Shown one piece after another: positions 40,709 to 52,200 of a stretch of 64,000 bases of DNA. The notes under the pieces were generated by a model that did not search any database, was not told where the DNA came from, and saw nothing but the letters and a program-made list of their open reading frames with translations. Where the stretch lies: the NCBI GenBank assembly GCA_021527695.1, contig JAKFAO010000002.1, forward strand, positions 372,001 through 436,000, written 5' to 3'. Made by a program: the position numbers and the translations under genes. The stretch comes from Naematelia aurantialba (Eukaryota > Basidiomycota > Tremellomycetes > Tremellales > Naemateliaceae). Position 1 is the first letter of the stretch. Each line of letters begins with the position of its first letter.

Positions 40709-40772
40709 GCGTGTCACTCGGTATGCGTGTCACTCGGTATGCGTGTCACTCGGTATGCGTGTCACTCGGTAT
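40709..40772. repeat. 16-bp tandem repeat, four copies
   Basis: Four perfect head-to-tail copies of the 16-bp unit GCGTGTCACTCGGTAT. Confidence 0.92.
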
Positions 40773-41165
40773 CAACGAACGTTATCTGATTAACTATATC
40801 TATCGACAAAGTTCGCACCGTGTGAACAGCGGCAATGTATCTACTCGGAGTCACTCTCTCCGCAGTCCGGCGCAGCAGTTCGATAACAAGGTCCCCAAAG
40901 GTCCGTCCCCGCAGCGTAGTGGCCAGTGACGGGTGATCGGGTGATCGGGTGATCGACGCCTCGCCAGTCGCCAGGCCACAGGCACAATATACAATACATG
41001 TAATCCGAGCCTCGGCTACATCCCAAAGTACGAGGGGAAATGTACACCACATCGCGTCTGCTACTGGCCAGGTCGAACTGTGCCAGCTGCCACTTGACAC
41101 ATGTCCCTGCACGCGTATCTACGTCCAGCGGCGCCTGGTGACCCGTCGGAAGACATACGCATCGC

Positions 41166-43494
41166 CTAGTTGGTCGATTGCGCAATGACCTCTTTCACAT
41201 CCTCCTGCACGAGTACGTGAGCCGCGATACATACGAAACAATGCAGCGCGGAGGAAACGTACCTGCTCTGCCTCTTGCTTCCGCTTCTCGACTTCTTGCC
41301 GCATCCGTTCCTTCTCCAGCGGTGTCTGACCCCCGATCGTCTTGTTCTCCTGGAACCGGTGTGCAGCCATCATGCCCAGCACCGCTTTCCGGACTGCCGT
41401 GACATCAGCTTTCGACCTCTCACATACATGAACCACACTAACAAGTCTTCTTGGCGTCGAATCCCGCCTTGACGTTCGGCAGCAGGTCGACGGCTTGACC
41501 GCCCGCACCCGTCGAGTCGGCGACAAACGCTGCGCCCGCCTTGAGCCAGGGATGCTCTAGCAGTTCATCCGCAGTCGGCCGATTCGTCGGGTCAATGGTG
41601 AGGCACGCTCTCACAAAGTCGCGGGCAGTCTGCGAGACCCCAGACCAATACTCGGCCTGCCGTTGTTAGCTGGCACTGATGGGTGGGAAGGAGTGGAAGA
41701 CGCAAGAAGAGGGCATAAATACGAGAAGGGAAAGTAGACGAAACAAGACGAAACAAGGCGAAACAAGGCGAAACAAGGCGACACAAGGCGGAAGAGGCTA
41801 GAAAGGGAGAGACTCGGCCATTCAGAGCGAGGGACAAGCATTAATGCACTGTAATGCTGCACCAACTCACCGGCTCAAACTTGTAATCCCCATTACAGAT
41901 CGCCTGCATTTCCTCGTATTGCGAGTCCCTGTCAAACGGCGTGTATCCACACAAGAGGAAGTACGTAATGACGCCGATCGCCCAGATATCCACTGGCTTG
42001 CCGTGTCCAGCCTTTTTAAAGATCTCGGGCTGCGATCACGACAATCAGCCTGACTGCATGTCTGCATGACTGGCCGAGATGGCAGTGAGCAAACTTACGG
42101 CCATGTAGCCTGGTGTGCCGCAGGTGGTGGTTAGGATGGAGAAGTTGTCTTCGTCGAGCATCTTTGACAGCTATCAAAAGCATCAGGTGTGGACTTCGCA
42201 GCCGTCTCAGTGCGAAATGTCAAGTATGACGAGTGCCATGGAAAGCAAAGGCTTGAATATGTAATTGCGGATACGCTGTAGACTCACTCCAAAGTCGGCC
42301 AACATCAGATCCGCATCTTCGGCTTTGGATTTGAACAAAATGTTCTCCGGCTTCAAGTCTTGCCGTGTTAACTAATTCTCCTCCCAGTCCAGATAAACCA
42401 GGCAAGGCTGTAAGTGACTCACCTCGATGCACGATGCCCTGGTCGTGAAGGTATTTGACAGCCGAGGTGATGGTGCGTACAATCTCTGCGGCGTCCTTCT
42501 CAAAGTAGCTGCCTCTGGCACAGATACGGTCAAACAGTTCTCCACCCGTACACAGATCGAACACGAGCTTGAGAGGCGTCAGCACTGGCACAACGTCCCA
42601 TGGTCACCGCCGGGCCTGAATCGACGGGCTCAACGGATTGCGCCGGCAACGGGCGGAGGCGCAGGCTCCAGCCAGTCTTGCAGGGAGGACCGAGTCTTGA
42701 GATAGACCAATATGGCAGCCAGGGTTGAAGATCCAGACAAACGTACGTAGAGATTATGAGTGGTCTCGAAGAAATCGTGCAGAGAGACAATGTTGCGGTG
42801 ACCCGCCGAGACTCGTTTGAGGACATTGATCTCGTTCCGCACCTACACGATCAGTTGGCTCCGCGCACTCGGCGTCTCGGAGGTCTCACCATGTGCTCCC
42901 GCCCCTGAGAATGTATTGTCAGTTGTGTCTAATGAGAATTAATAAAAGGGGAAAATAGGGGTAAGGTGGGGATGAGTCAACACTGGAGATAGATACAAAT
43001 TAGATAGGTGGTGGGTTGAGCAAGGACGTACCACCAAGAACTTCTTGTTCAACACCTTGCAAGCAAAGTACTCGCCAGTCTGGGAGATCAGCACCACATC
43101 GTGTCAAGGGGGCCTGGTCTAACAGTGATGTGCACACATTCCTTTACGATAGCGCTATAATGAGTCAGTCACGGTGGATAAGCTTGGGCCAGCTCAACCA
43201 ACTATGTTCCACTACGCAACTATCAGTACGGCGCCGGCGGTATGGGTAGTGGCATACCTTCCCAACGTCTTTCCTGTCTTGTACTGCAAGTCGTCAGTCA
43301 TTGCATGCGCTCTGTCACCTTTTGCTCCAGAGGCGGTAGGTAATGCGGTATACATGATTCCCCCGCCTCGATCTCCCTTCCGTCTTCAGGCGAGGGCAGC
43401 TTCGTCCAACGCCCATCATTTGCAGCTACAACCACCGCCACGCCACATGACGTTCTCGACTCACCTGACATGGTACAGTCTGCGCTGGGGCCAT
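41166..43494 (-). CDS. Ca2+/calmodulin-dependent protein kinase (CMK-like)
   Basis: A CaMK-family Ser/Thr kinase. Fourteen minus-strand exons: 43465-43494, 43258-43283, 43203-43211, 43124-43154, 43032-43079, 42890-42904, 42747-42842, 42423-42567, 42288-42358, 42099-42170, 41871-42029, 41443-41656, 41263-41393, 41166-41204; 361 aa. The start MAPAQTVPCQYKTGKTLG is built over exons 1-2. The glycine loop GSGTYAIV needs the 9-nt exon 3. Then come YFACKVLNKK with the ATP lysine, FDLCTGGELFDRI, the catalytic loop HRDLKPENILF, the Mg-binding ADFG, TTTCGTPGYMAPE with the activation-loop Thr, and WAIGVITYFLLCGYTPF. After the domain, KKTFRKAVLGMMAAHRF has the basic/hydrophobic spacing of an autoinhibitory calmodulin-binding helix. 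Length fits fungal Cmk1/Cmk2. Calcium regulation is inferred from family and this helix. Confidence 0.93.
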
Positions 43495-44217
43495 TTTGCA
43501 ACGATCACGGTCTAGTCTCCGGAATCCAAATCTTCCAACTAAAGGTCAAGTACTCGTATATCGAAAGCTCGACGTGATCAACCCCTCTTATACCCGGCTG
43601 TCGAGGAGTGCGAGTGCGCGATATTCTAGCCAGGGCCACTGATTGGCAGTGTGCTATTCGCTGCTGATGGACCCTTTGTGAGACTTGCTGTGCTGTACTT
43701 GGCAGCAAGTGCCTGTAGATCCGAGACGATATCAAAAGGGTCTTGAAAGGATCTACTCGTATACAGTACACCGCAAAGCGCTGCATCGTCGATGCATCGC
43801 TGTTTGTAGGTGACCGTGGGAGAGTTGACGATACGCGCACGGTGGCAAGGAATGGTCGCGAGAGCGAAGATTGTTGCTTTGCCGCACGGTGGGTTGAACG
43901 ACGGCCGTTGCACGCAGCTCAGCAATAGCAAGGAGGCAAGGGAGATTGCAGAGGTGAGTGTTGGTAGTGGCTCTGTACAGAATGGCAGTTGAATGGCTGC
44001 ATGGCGGTCTTCTGCTTTGACATCTAACCTTCCTTCCTCCAGTCTTCCTCCTCGTGTCGCGAGCATCCGAGCGCCGGAGAAGTGAGCGCCAGAGCAGTGC
44101 CCCAGTTTCTCTCCTGGTGGACATGAAAATCCTGGAGATCCTGGGCGGTGTCGCGCACTCGCTTCGTGTGTGGACTCTGAGCATACGCTGACTTGCTTAG
44201 CTGGTGAAGATGGCAAG
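43495..44217. promoter_or_regulatory. Divergent promoter region of the CaM kinase and APN2
   Basis: 723 bp between divergent start codons. No TATA box or repeat stands out, and the open frames here show no family resemblance. Confidence 0.5.
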
Positions 44218-46595
44218 ATGCGCATTCTTACCTGGAACGTCGTGAGTGGTGCTGAAGTTGCGCAAGGTTTCAAAGCTGAGCCGTGTCCCAGAATGTTCTT
44301 CGGACGGTGCTAGATTACCATCCGTAAGCTCCGCCTTGCAGTCCTCACTGCATACTCATCGAGCGCAGGTTCTCTTCGATGAAGAAGCGGAATGTGGAGG
44401 GGTTGCTGGACGAACTAGGTGCTGAGATCGCATGTTTTCAAGGTCTGTCGTCCTGCACCGTCACCAGTTGGGTGAACATCCATGCTCACTGGCGGTCAGA
44501 ACACAAGACTCGTCGAGCGCAGCTGGACAAATCGATGGCGTGCCCGGGACCTTACGATGCCTTCTGGACCTTCAACCACAACAAAACCGGTTACTCTGGC
44601 GTATGCACATACACCGATTCTCGGTATTGCGTGCCGCTCAAGGCGGAGGAGGGCATCACTGGCCTTCTTCTAGATGGCAATACGAGCACGATGCGCCCGC
44701 CATGGACAATGGAGGAACGCATCGGGTGTTATCCCGACATGGATGACATGGACCTGATGGACCAGGTCGACGGCCGCCCCTTCGACCCAAAGACGCTCGA
44801 TATGGAAGGCCGCGCCGTGGTGTGCGACTTTGGGTGAGCTTTGCGAGTACAAGTAGAAGTACAACAGCTTATGACAGCCTGTTTGTCCTTTTCAACCTCT
44901 ACTGCCCGAACGAGACCAACGAGACGCGCCGCCCGTACAAGATGAATTTCCTCAAGGTGCTCCAAGAGCGGGTCCGCCTGTTAATGGCAGCAGGGCGGGA
45001 AGTCATTGTTCTTGGCGATATCAATATCATGCGCGCGCCAATCGACTCGGGCGAAGGCGGGATCCGCACATCCGCAGAGCAGCACTATGAGCATCCCGCT
45101 CGGAGGATCCTGGACAATTGGTGTGCGCCTAAAGGGCCCATGATTGATGTTGTGCGCGAGAGCTGGCCGGATAGAGATGACATGTTCACGGTATGGAACC
45201 AGAAACTCGATGCTAGGTGAGCGATCGAGCTGAAATCCACTGATGGCAGATCTGCGAATTATGGGTCCCGTATCGATCTCATTCTCTGCTCTCCCGGTCT
45301 GCGCCCCTGGATCAAAGGCGGTGATATCCAGGCCAAAGTCTACGGCTCGGATCACTGTCCGGTATACATCGACCTGCACGAAAGTGCCAATATACCCGGC
45401 AAGGGACTCGTTCAGCTCAGGGATATGCTGAATCCACCGGAGAGACCCACGACGACTGCAGCTGTGTACCCGACCGATCCACCGCGCAGTGCTCCGGAAC
45501 CACCCCGGTTCGCCACAAAGTTCTTTGAAGAGTTTTCAGGCCGCCAGACCACATTGAGAGGCTTCTTTGTGGCGGGCATGAAGAGGAAGCTCGTCTCGCC
45601 TTCGCCTTCACCTACGCCTACGCCCACGTCCACGTCTGTCGATGGTGCTCAAGAAAATACTCCATCTGCAAGAACAGTCTCTCCAGTCAGGAGTGCCAAC
45701 ATTGCAGAAACCTCATCGACGCCGTTCGCACTTGCTCGAGCAGCGTTCGACTCGATCGATGCAGAGCCGTCGAGAGCTTCGCAGCCATCGCCTAGTCCAG
45801 ACATGGTCGCCGAAAGGCAATCCATCGATATGACCATGGAGGATGATCCACCCAATCCGCCGACGCTCAAGAAAGGCCCGTCCTGTGACATGCCAAAGTC
45901 AAAGGCGAAGGGTAAACCACCGACCAATGGGCAAACAAAGCTGTCATCGTTCTTTGCTCAGCCGAAACCACCGCCAAAAGCCAAGCGAAAATCCGCCACG
46001 CCTCCTACGCCTCTTGCTTCAACGACACGTCCGTCTCCACCGTCTCTCCCCTCGCCATCAGCCTCTCTGGCCGGTGATGCGGAAGAGGATGCCCTCATTG
46101 CCCAGGCATTAGCTTCAGATGAGGCTGATCGCGCACAAGCCAGAGCGGCGAAGAATAAGGTGGCGGCACCGGTTTGGGCCGGAGTCTTCGCGAAGAAGCT
46201 ACCCCCACTTTGTACGGTGCATCAAAAGCCTTGCAAAGATTTCAGTGCGTATTCAAGACTAAATGGACTGCGACTTATGATCGTAGTCGTCAAGATCCCT
46301 GGGCCGAACAAGGGCAAACGATTCTGGCTGTGTTCTTTGTGAGTGCTTGCTTTGCGTGACCACTGTTTTAAGTGAAAAACGTGGAAATCTAATGCTGAGT
46401 GATCTAGACCGGTCGGGGCAGGATACGATACCGGTCGATCCAAGAGACCTCGAGAGGATGTGAACCATAATTTCCGGTGTGACTTGTACGTATCTACTTA
46501 TTCCAGAGCTGGGGTATGGCGCTTATGATGGCAGTTTCCTGTGGGACGCAGCGAACAGTCGCAAGGAAGCGCCGAAAGTAAAGGACGACAGCTGA
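44218..46595 (+). CDS. APN2: AP endonuclease 2 (class II, ExoIII/APE2 family)
   Basis: Apn2/Ape2, the base-excision-repair enzyme that cuts abasic sites and trims blocked 3' ends in the nucleus. Exons 44218-44241, 44292-44323, 44369-44442, 44500-44833, 44878-45216, 45250-46244, 46287-46338, 46408-46485 and 46535-46595 encode 662 aa. Catalytic-domain motifs are MRILTWNV, ACFQE with the metal-binding Glu, GDINIM, NYGSRIDLIL, and the terminal GSDHCPV with the active-site Asp-His. The long linker carries a PIP box, QTKLSSFF, for PCNA binding. The C-terminus is a GRF zinc finger (CTVHQKPC, GKRFWLC, FRCDFFLWDA). The last exon was chosen because only it yields CDFFLW in phase. All hallmark residues are present, so the gene looks functional. 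Confidence 0.95.
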
Positions 46596-46892
46596 GAGTC
46601 TCGGCGTTGTACTAGAACTCAGGGGAGGTCGAGTCTGCTTGTTCCGCTTGACCCTGTTGGTGTCTCCATGGCGGCTGCCTTGGTTGGGTTGGCATGGTCT
46701 AGGTTTTTGAAGAAGGGTTGCTAGGATGTTGTATAATCTCCAAATGCATAGGCATGGCATTGCTCGATGACGTTGAGCGAGATGCATAAACGAGGATGTC
46801 CGGGAATTGATAGTAGCCGGTGGGATTCTGCAGCTCAACTATAGACAGCTCCAGTGAACCTCTCTGCGTGTGTTCATCGATTCTGCAGCAGG
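46596..46892. other. Intergenic region between APN2 and SPS19
   Basis: A 297-bp gap between tandem genes. It must hold the APN2 3' end and SPS19 promoter. No element is recognised. Confidence 0.5.
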
Positions 46893-48931
46893 ATGAGCTC
46901 TCTCGCGCCAATACCGAATAGCAAAGACGTGTTCTCCCCGACCCTCTTCGTCGGCAAGGTGCTGTTCTGCACGGGAGGTGCGTACATCTCTGTCGTGTTC
47001 TGCCCCGACTTGGCTTGAGCGTCTTCACCGCCTCGGCTCTGTTCATTGCGTCTTTTTTCTTCTTCACTGGACGGGCTGTTCTCCTTCCAGTCCTATCGAG
47101 GGTGGATGGCGGCGATTCTGGGTGTCGCGATTCTGGGTGTCGCGATTCTGGATGTCGCGATTCTGGGCGTCGCTTACATCGCTAATAGGGCGGAGTGGAA
47201 TATGCTACAAGGTCACGGAAGCGATGATGCGCCATGGTGCCGATGCGGTGATTGTCGGTCGAGAGTAGGTGGGATTCCTCGTCTGCCTCTTCGTCTATCC
47301 CTTCCTCTCCTACCCTTCTCCTCTTCATCTCCTATCCGTCTCCTCTTCGTCTCGGGCCTTCCGTGCCACACCCGGCATCTTCTCTCCTCATGCCTCCCTC
47401 TCCGCGTCCTCAGTGCCTCTGCAATTCCCCGTCCCTTCACGTCCCGTCCCTTAGTTCCCCAGCGTCTCCTTCTCTTCCATTCCCCCGTTCCTTGTCCGTT
47501 GCCCTTCTCCTACTTCCATCTGCTGCAACCTCGTAGAAACACTAACGACCCAGCGCGGCGGGCCTCGAAGACTCCGCCCGCCGCCTCGAAGCCAGCACAG
47601 GCCGGCGTTGCCTCGCTGCCAGTGCCGACGTGCGCAATGTGGCGCAGCTCGAGGCCGCTGTGGCGAGCTGTCAAGACCGGTTTGGGAGGATCGATTTCGT
47701 CGTTTGTGGTATGTTGGCTGTGTGGCCTTGCCTACATGCTGAATCTCCCAGGTGCCGCGGGAAACTTGTATGTCCCACCTGCCCTCCCTCGTCCTACACC
47801 TACTCCCACACCCAACACCCCACACCCAAATCCTACGTCTCCATCCCCCGTCACATCGTCACGTCGTGTTATCTCATGCCTTGCTCCTCAAGCTTGGCGA
47901 ATCATACCTTCCCACGCCGCTTCTGACCTCGCGGCTAGCCTCGCACCCATCTCCGGTCTGTCCGCCAATGCATTCAAGACGGTTATCGACATCGACCTGC
48001 TGGGGACGTACAACACTTTGAAAGCGACGCTGCCCCTCGTGCGCGTCCTCGCACGGGGCGTACTTGCACATCTCAGCCACTTTGCATTACCGGGGAATGC
48101 CGTATCAAGCGCATGTGAGCGCCGCCAAGGCCGGCGTGGACGCGCTTAGCGGGGTGCTTGCTGTCGAGGAGGGGCCGAGGGGGGTACGGAGCAATGTTGT
48201 TGCGCCTGGGTGAGTGGGGTCCGGTTCACCCCATGTGACGATCTATGCTGCTCTCATCCGTCCCTCTCATCTGATCCGCTACCATTGAGAGGTCTCGGGC
48301 TGCGAGTGCACGGGGGTCGGACTCTGGGGAAATGGGAAATGTCAAGGAGCGAGGGGTCGCCGCCCGAGGAGGCGGGCGTGACCAGAGAGGAGCATCAGGG
48401 CTAATCACTGCGCTTCAGGCCCATTGGAGGCACGGTCGGGATGGACAGGCTCACGCCCAAGGGGCACATGCCGGAGAACGTGATCCCTCTCGGTCGCAAG
48501 GGTGATGCCGGTGAGCCTGCCTTGCCTCGCGCCCCAGCCTGCACCTGCGCGCCTCGAAACGCAGCTGACGACTTGTCTTGCTTCTCTCTCACCTCTGTGC
48601 CATCTTTTCCCCTCCTCTCTTGTCCGCCCGACGCCTCTTGATGTCTCCTTCCTGGCTGCTCCTCCCGACGCCTTATGACGCCTCCACATTCCAACTGCAC
48701 CGTTGAACTATACTGCTTCCGACATACATCTCGCTGGGTGTGGTTGGACCGACTCTAGAGGACATTGCCAACGCGGCGCTCTTCCTCTTCTCTCCTGCCG
48801 CGTCGTGGATCACCGGCACTGTCCTTCCCGTCGATGGAGGGGAACACCACATGCGCTCGTTTCAACTTCCGTACCCGCAGAGCCTGTTGGATCCGGAAAG
48901 CGCCAACGGCCTTTTCAAGGCGCGAATGTGA
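46893..48931 (+). CDS. SPS19: Peroxisomal 2,4-dienoyl-CoA reductase (SPS19/DECR2 type), with an apparent frame break
   Basis: An SDR-family peroxisomal 2,4-dienoyl-CoA reductase, needed to beta-oxidise unsaturated fatty acids. Exons: 46893-46977, 47189-47264, 47554-47708, 47752-47767 (16 nt), 47939-48209, 48419-48510, 48759-48931; about 288 aa. Motifs are CTGGGRSGIC (cofactor), [27 protein letters not shown] (the family's Lys helix), NVVAPGPIGGT and [14 protein letters not shown]. The C-terminal ARM fits the PTS1 consensus [SAC][KRH][LM]. Exon 5 holds one base too many: upstream reads [14 protein letters not shown], downstream [15 protein letters not shown] in the next frame, the switch lying near the GGGG at 48055-48058. 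No splice pair repairs it. Either the assembly has an indel or this copy is damaged; both flanks are well conserved, favouring an error. Confidence 0.88.
47112..47173. repeat. 15-bp repeat GCGATTCTGGGTGTC in SPS19 intron 1
   Basis: About four tandem 15-bp units, with point variants (GGATGTC, GGGCGTC), inside the intron 46978-47188. Confidence 0.85.
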
Positions 48932-49292
48932 CGATGGTCGAAATCGTGATCACGAGCTGAGTGGCTAGGTACTGCAGAGTGGCAAGATACAAGAAGAGCA
49001 TCAGAGGCTGCGGATTCCAGCGTCGTATTGTATCTTTACCGTGGTCCTGCACCGCGAGCCTTGGTGTAAAGCAGCCAGCTGGATCAGAGTGCTTGTTGGT
49101 GAAGATGGCAGACCGGTTCTCGCAACTGCTGGTATCACGTGTGGTCAAGAGGCAGTGTACCACAGTCGGGTGCTACTCTTCTCTCGCCGTATGCTCGGCA
49201 GGGCTCATCACGCGGCAACCTGCACCATGAATGCATCACGATTGACTGCGATTGATTCTATTCTGAAAGCATCCATATCGAATCTTAGCAGG

Positions 49293-52200
49293 TCACCAAG
49301 CCAAGCGCGCGAGCGGGCCCTTTGGATACCGCCTGACCAGGAACTTGCGCGTCTCGTCGCAGGTGAACAGACCGACCGCGAAGGCGAGGGGGAGAAAGAC
49401 GTGTTGAACCGGCACGCCCTACTGCGATCAGCATCTGTGCGGTGGAGTATATCCCCCTCCCTCTGGGTAGTCAAGTGGACTTGTGAATCGGGTCAAGAGC
49501 AGGACGAAGCTCGCGCGTAGACGACGCTGGAGCATAGACGAGGATGGAGACAGACGAGCGCGGAGTAATCTACAGTACTAGAGTACTCACGCGCGTCAGG
49601 AAAGAGTGCTGGAAGAACGGCAGGTAAGAGAAGAAGAAGAGGAACGCCACACTGCCCAGCATGGCTGGCACGAGCCAGAGGTTGCGCGAAGCCGGGGCGA
49701 ACGGGTTGTGCGCCAGCCAGCTGAGGCGCCGCGTGCGCGTGCTGTTCAGGTTGCCGAATTGCATGAGGACGAGCGTGAAGAAGTAGCTGTTGGGGTTAGT
49801 GGGACGGACGGTAGGGCCGAGTAAGAGGTTGCGAGGTGCGTGAAGGGTGAAGGGTGAAGGGTGAAGGGTGAAGGGTGAAGGGTGAAGGGTGAAGGGTGAA
49901 GGGTGAAGGGTGACAGAGGTGTGGAGTGGGAGTGTGAGGGTTGTGTGGCGCCTGGCCACTTGAAGTGTGAGAGGGTACGTGGAGTGTGAGAGTGTATGTG
50001 GAGTGAGAGAGCGCATGTGGGGTGAGAGAGCGCATGTGAGCATGTAGGTTGAGTGTGTAAGAGGTCGTGCGAGAGAGGGGTCGGTGGAGACCGGAGGTGG
50101 TGGAGACCGGAATTGATGGAGAGAGGAGTTGATGGAGAGAATAGTGGAGAGAGAGAGAGAAGTTGATGGAGACAAGAGCTGGTGGCGAGAAGCTGGTGGT
50201 GAAAGAGAAGCTAGAGAAGCTCACATGGACTGGGCCTTGTCCACTGCCTCGGCATACGCTGTGGGGTCGTACTGTGGCGGCAAGTCGCCCCAAGAGAAGA
50301 TCCTAGGCAAGTCAGCGCGCTCCGCGGATGTGATGCCTCTGCAGACGCTGAGACTCCTGGGGGTCTTTGTGCAAGAAACCAGAGGAAGAACGCGGTGGTT
50401 CGTTGACAGGAGAGAGAAGAGATGCGCTGTCGTGGCCAGCAGGCCGAGGAAGAGCACTGTCTCTCGGTTCCCCAACCTAGAGGAAGCTCTCTGTCTCTCG
50501 GTTCCACAACGTAGAGGAAGATCTCTCCTCTCGGTGTCAGAAACCACGAGGGCCTTTGTCGTACGGTACCAGACGGCATAGAAAAAGCTTACAGGTCGCT
50601 AAATTTGTATCCCTGGCGCTGGAGCCACCAGAACGCCATGCTCATCGCACAAGAGCACTCGATGATCCCCAAGAAAAAATACGCATGGAGCAAGAGCTTC
50701 CAATCGACCAGCCTGTCGCGCTTGGTGTCCCTCGGTCGGCGGGTGAGAAGGCCCGATTCAGGACGCTCGCAGCACAGCGAAATGGCGGGGAGGACGTCGG
50801 TCACGACGCTTATGAGTATCATCTGGAGGTTGGACAGGACCTGTGGGAGTCCGAGGAGGACGTTGAGTAGGATCGGCAGGAGCTCGGAGAACGTTCCGGC
50901 TGGGAGGAGGTAGAGGCACGTCTGGCGTGTCGTTAGTGGTAGACCAGGCGTTTCAACGCGGGTGTGGGTATGGGGACTGGGTGCACGGTGCACGGATGCA
51001 GGATTGGAAGATGCAGTTACCGTGCAAGATGCAGGGATGCCCGGATGAACGATTGCAAGGTCCACACGATGGGTACACGAGGCAAGGGTGCATTGTGGAG
51101 TGCAACGGAGTCAGTTGGTTCACCTACCTTGCGGAGATTGTCAAACACCAGTCGACCGTACTCGACCGCCACCACGATGGACGAGAAGCTGTCAGCCGTC
51201 AGCCATACTCGAGTCTCCCTGAGTGTGGAGATCTGTCACGGGTAAGCGGGGAATGAGCGCACGAATCAAGCAGGATCAGATCCGCCGCCTCCATGGCCAC
51301 ATCACTCCCGCCGCCCATGGCGATCCCCACGTCTGCGGCTTTGAGGCTCGGGGCGTCGTTCACTCCATCTCCCGTCATGCCGACTACACACCCGCGTTTC
51401 TGGAATTCCTTGACGATGCGCAGCTTCTGCTCCGGCGTGGTCCGGGCAAACACAATCTCGCGGTACTGGCATGCCTGCTCCCACTGCGCGTCGTTCATCT
51501 CCATCAGATCGCTGCCACTCAGCACCAGCGCCTGCGTCTGCGCCAGTGGCAGTGGCACGTCGAGCGCGTCTGGATCGAATACGGCCACACGGTCCACGTC
51601 GGCTTCTCGCGAAAGGTCGGACAGGCGATCGACCCGGCTGGCGTCTGTGACGATCCCGCACTGCTCGGCGATCGATACGGCCGTGAGCGCAAAGTCGCCA
51701 GTCACCATGAAGAACCGGATACCCGCGTCGCGCATCGTCCGTACCGTGTCGGGAATGTCCGCGCGCGGCGGATCAACGAGGCCCACCAGCCCGACGACGG
51801 TGAGATCCCGGTTGAGCTCGTTGACGCCGTGCTCTGCAAAGTCGGGGTCGTCGGGGCTCATGCTGGGGCTGAGCGAGACTGCACGTTTGGCGAGGAGCAG
51901 CACGCGCTGGCCCTTGGCTGCCCAGGATTCCTGGATCGCAACGACCTTTGAGGCGTCGAGCGGCACCGCTTGGCCATCGCGGTTGTTCATGTACGCACAC
52001 CTCTTCAGGAGCACGTCCGGCGCCCCTTTCACCAGAAGAACGTGGTCCCCCTCGCGACAGCGAGGACGGACAAGCTGCCAGTTAGCACGAGCGTCGGAAC
52101 TGCGCTCACCTTGAGCATGAATTTCGTCTTTGAGCTGAAGTTGAGCTTGAACACCTCGTCCCATTCAGCCAGGCTATCCGCCACCGGGCAAAGCGTCTCT

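Larger units (their letters stand above)
37307..41165. other. 3.9-kb gene-free region upstream of the Zn2Cys6 gene
   Basis: No stretch on either strand shows a recognisable protein, a run of splice-compatible exons or an RNA gene. Long open frames here look like chance products of high GC content. The region holds several short tandem repeats (40018-40100, 40443-40494, 40709-40772). It is bounded by the start of the Zn2Cys6 factor on the left and the 3' end of the kinase gene on the right, both transcribed leftward. It is therefore probably a long promoter/5' UTR of the transcription factor, with room for a non-coding transcript. Confidence 0.55.

Noticed and set aside
43505..44273. Open frames on the minus strand between the CaM kinase and APN2
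   Set aside because: They lack domains, and one overlaps APN2 coding exons in antisense.
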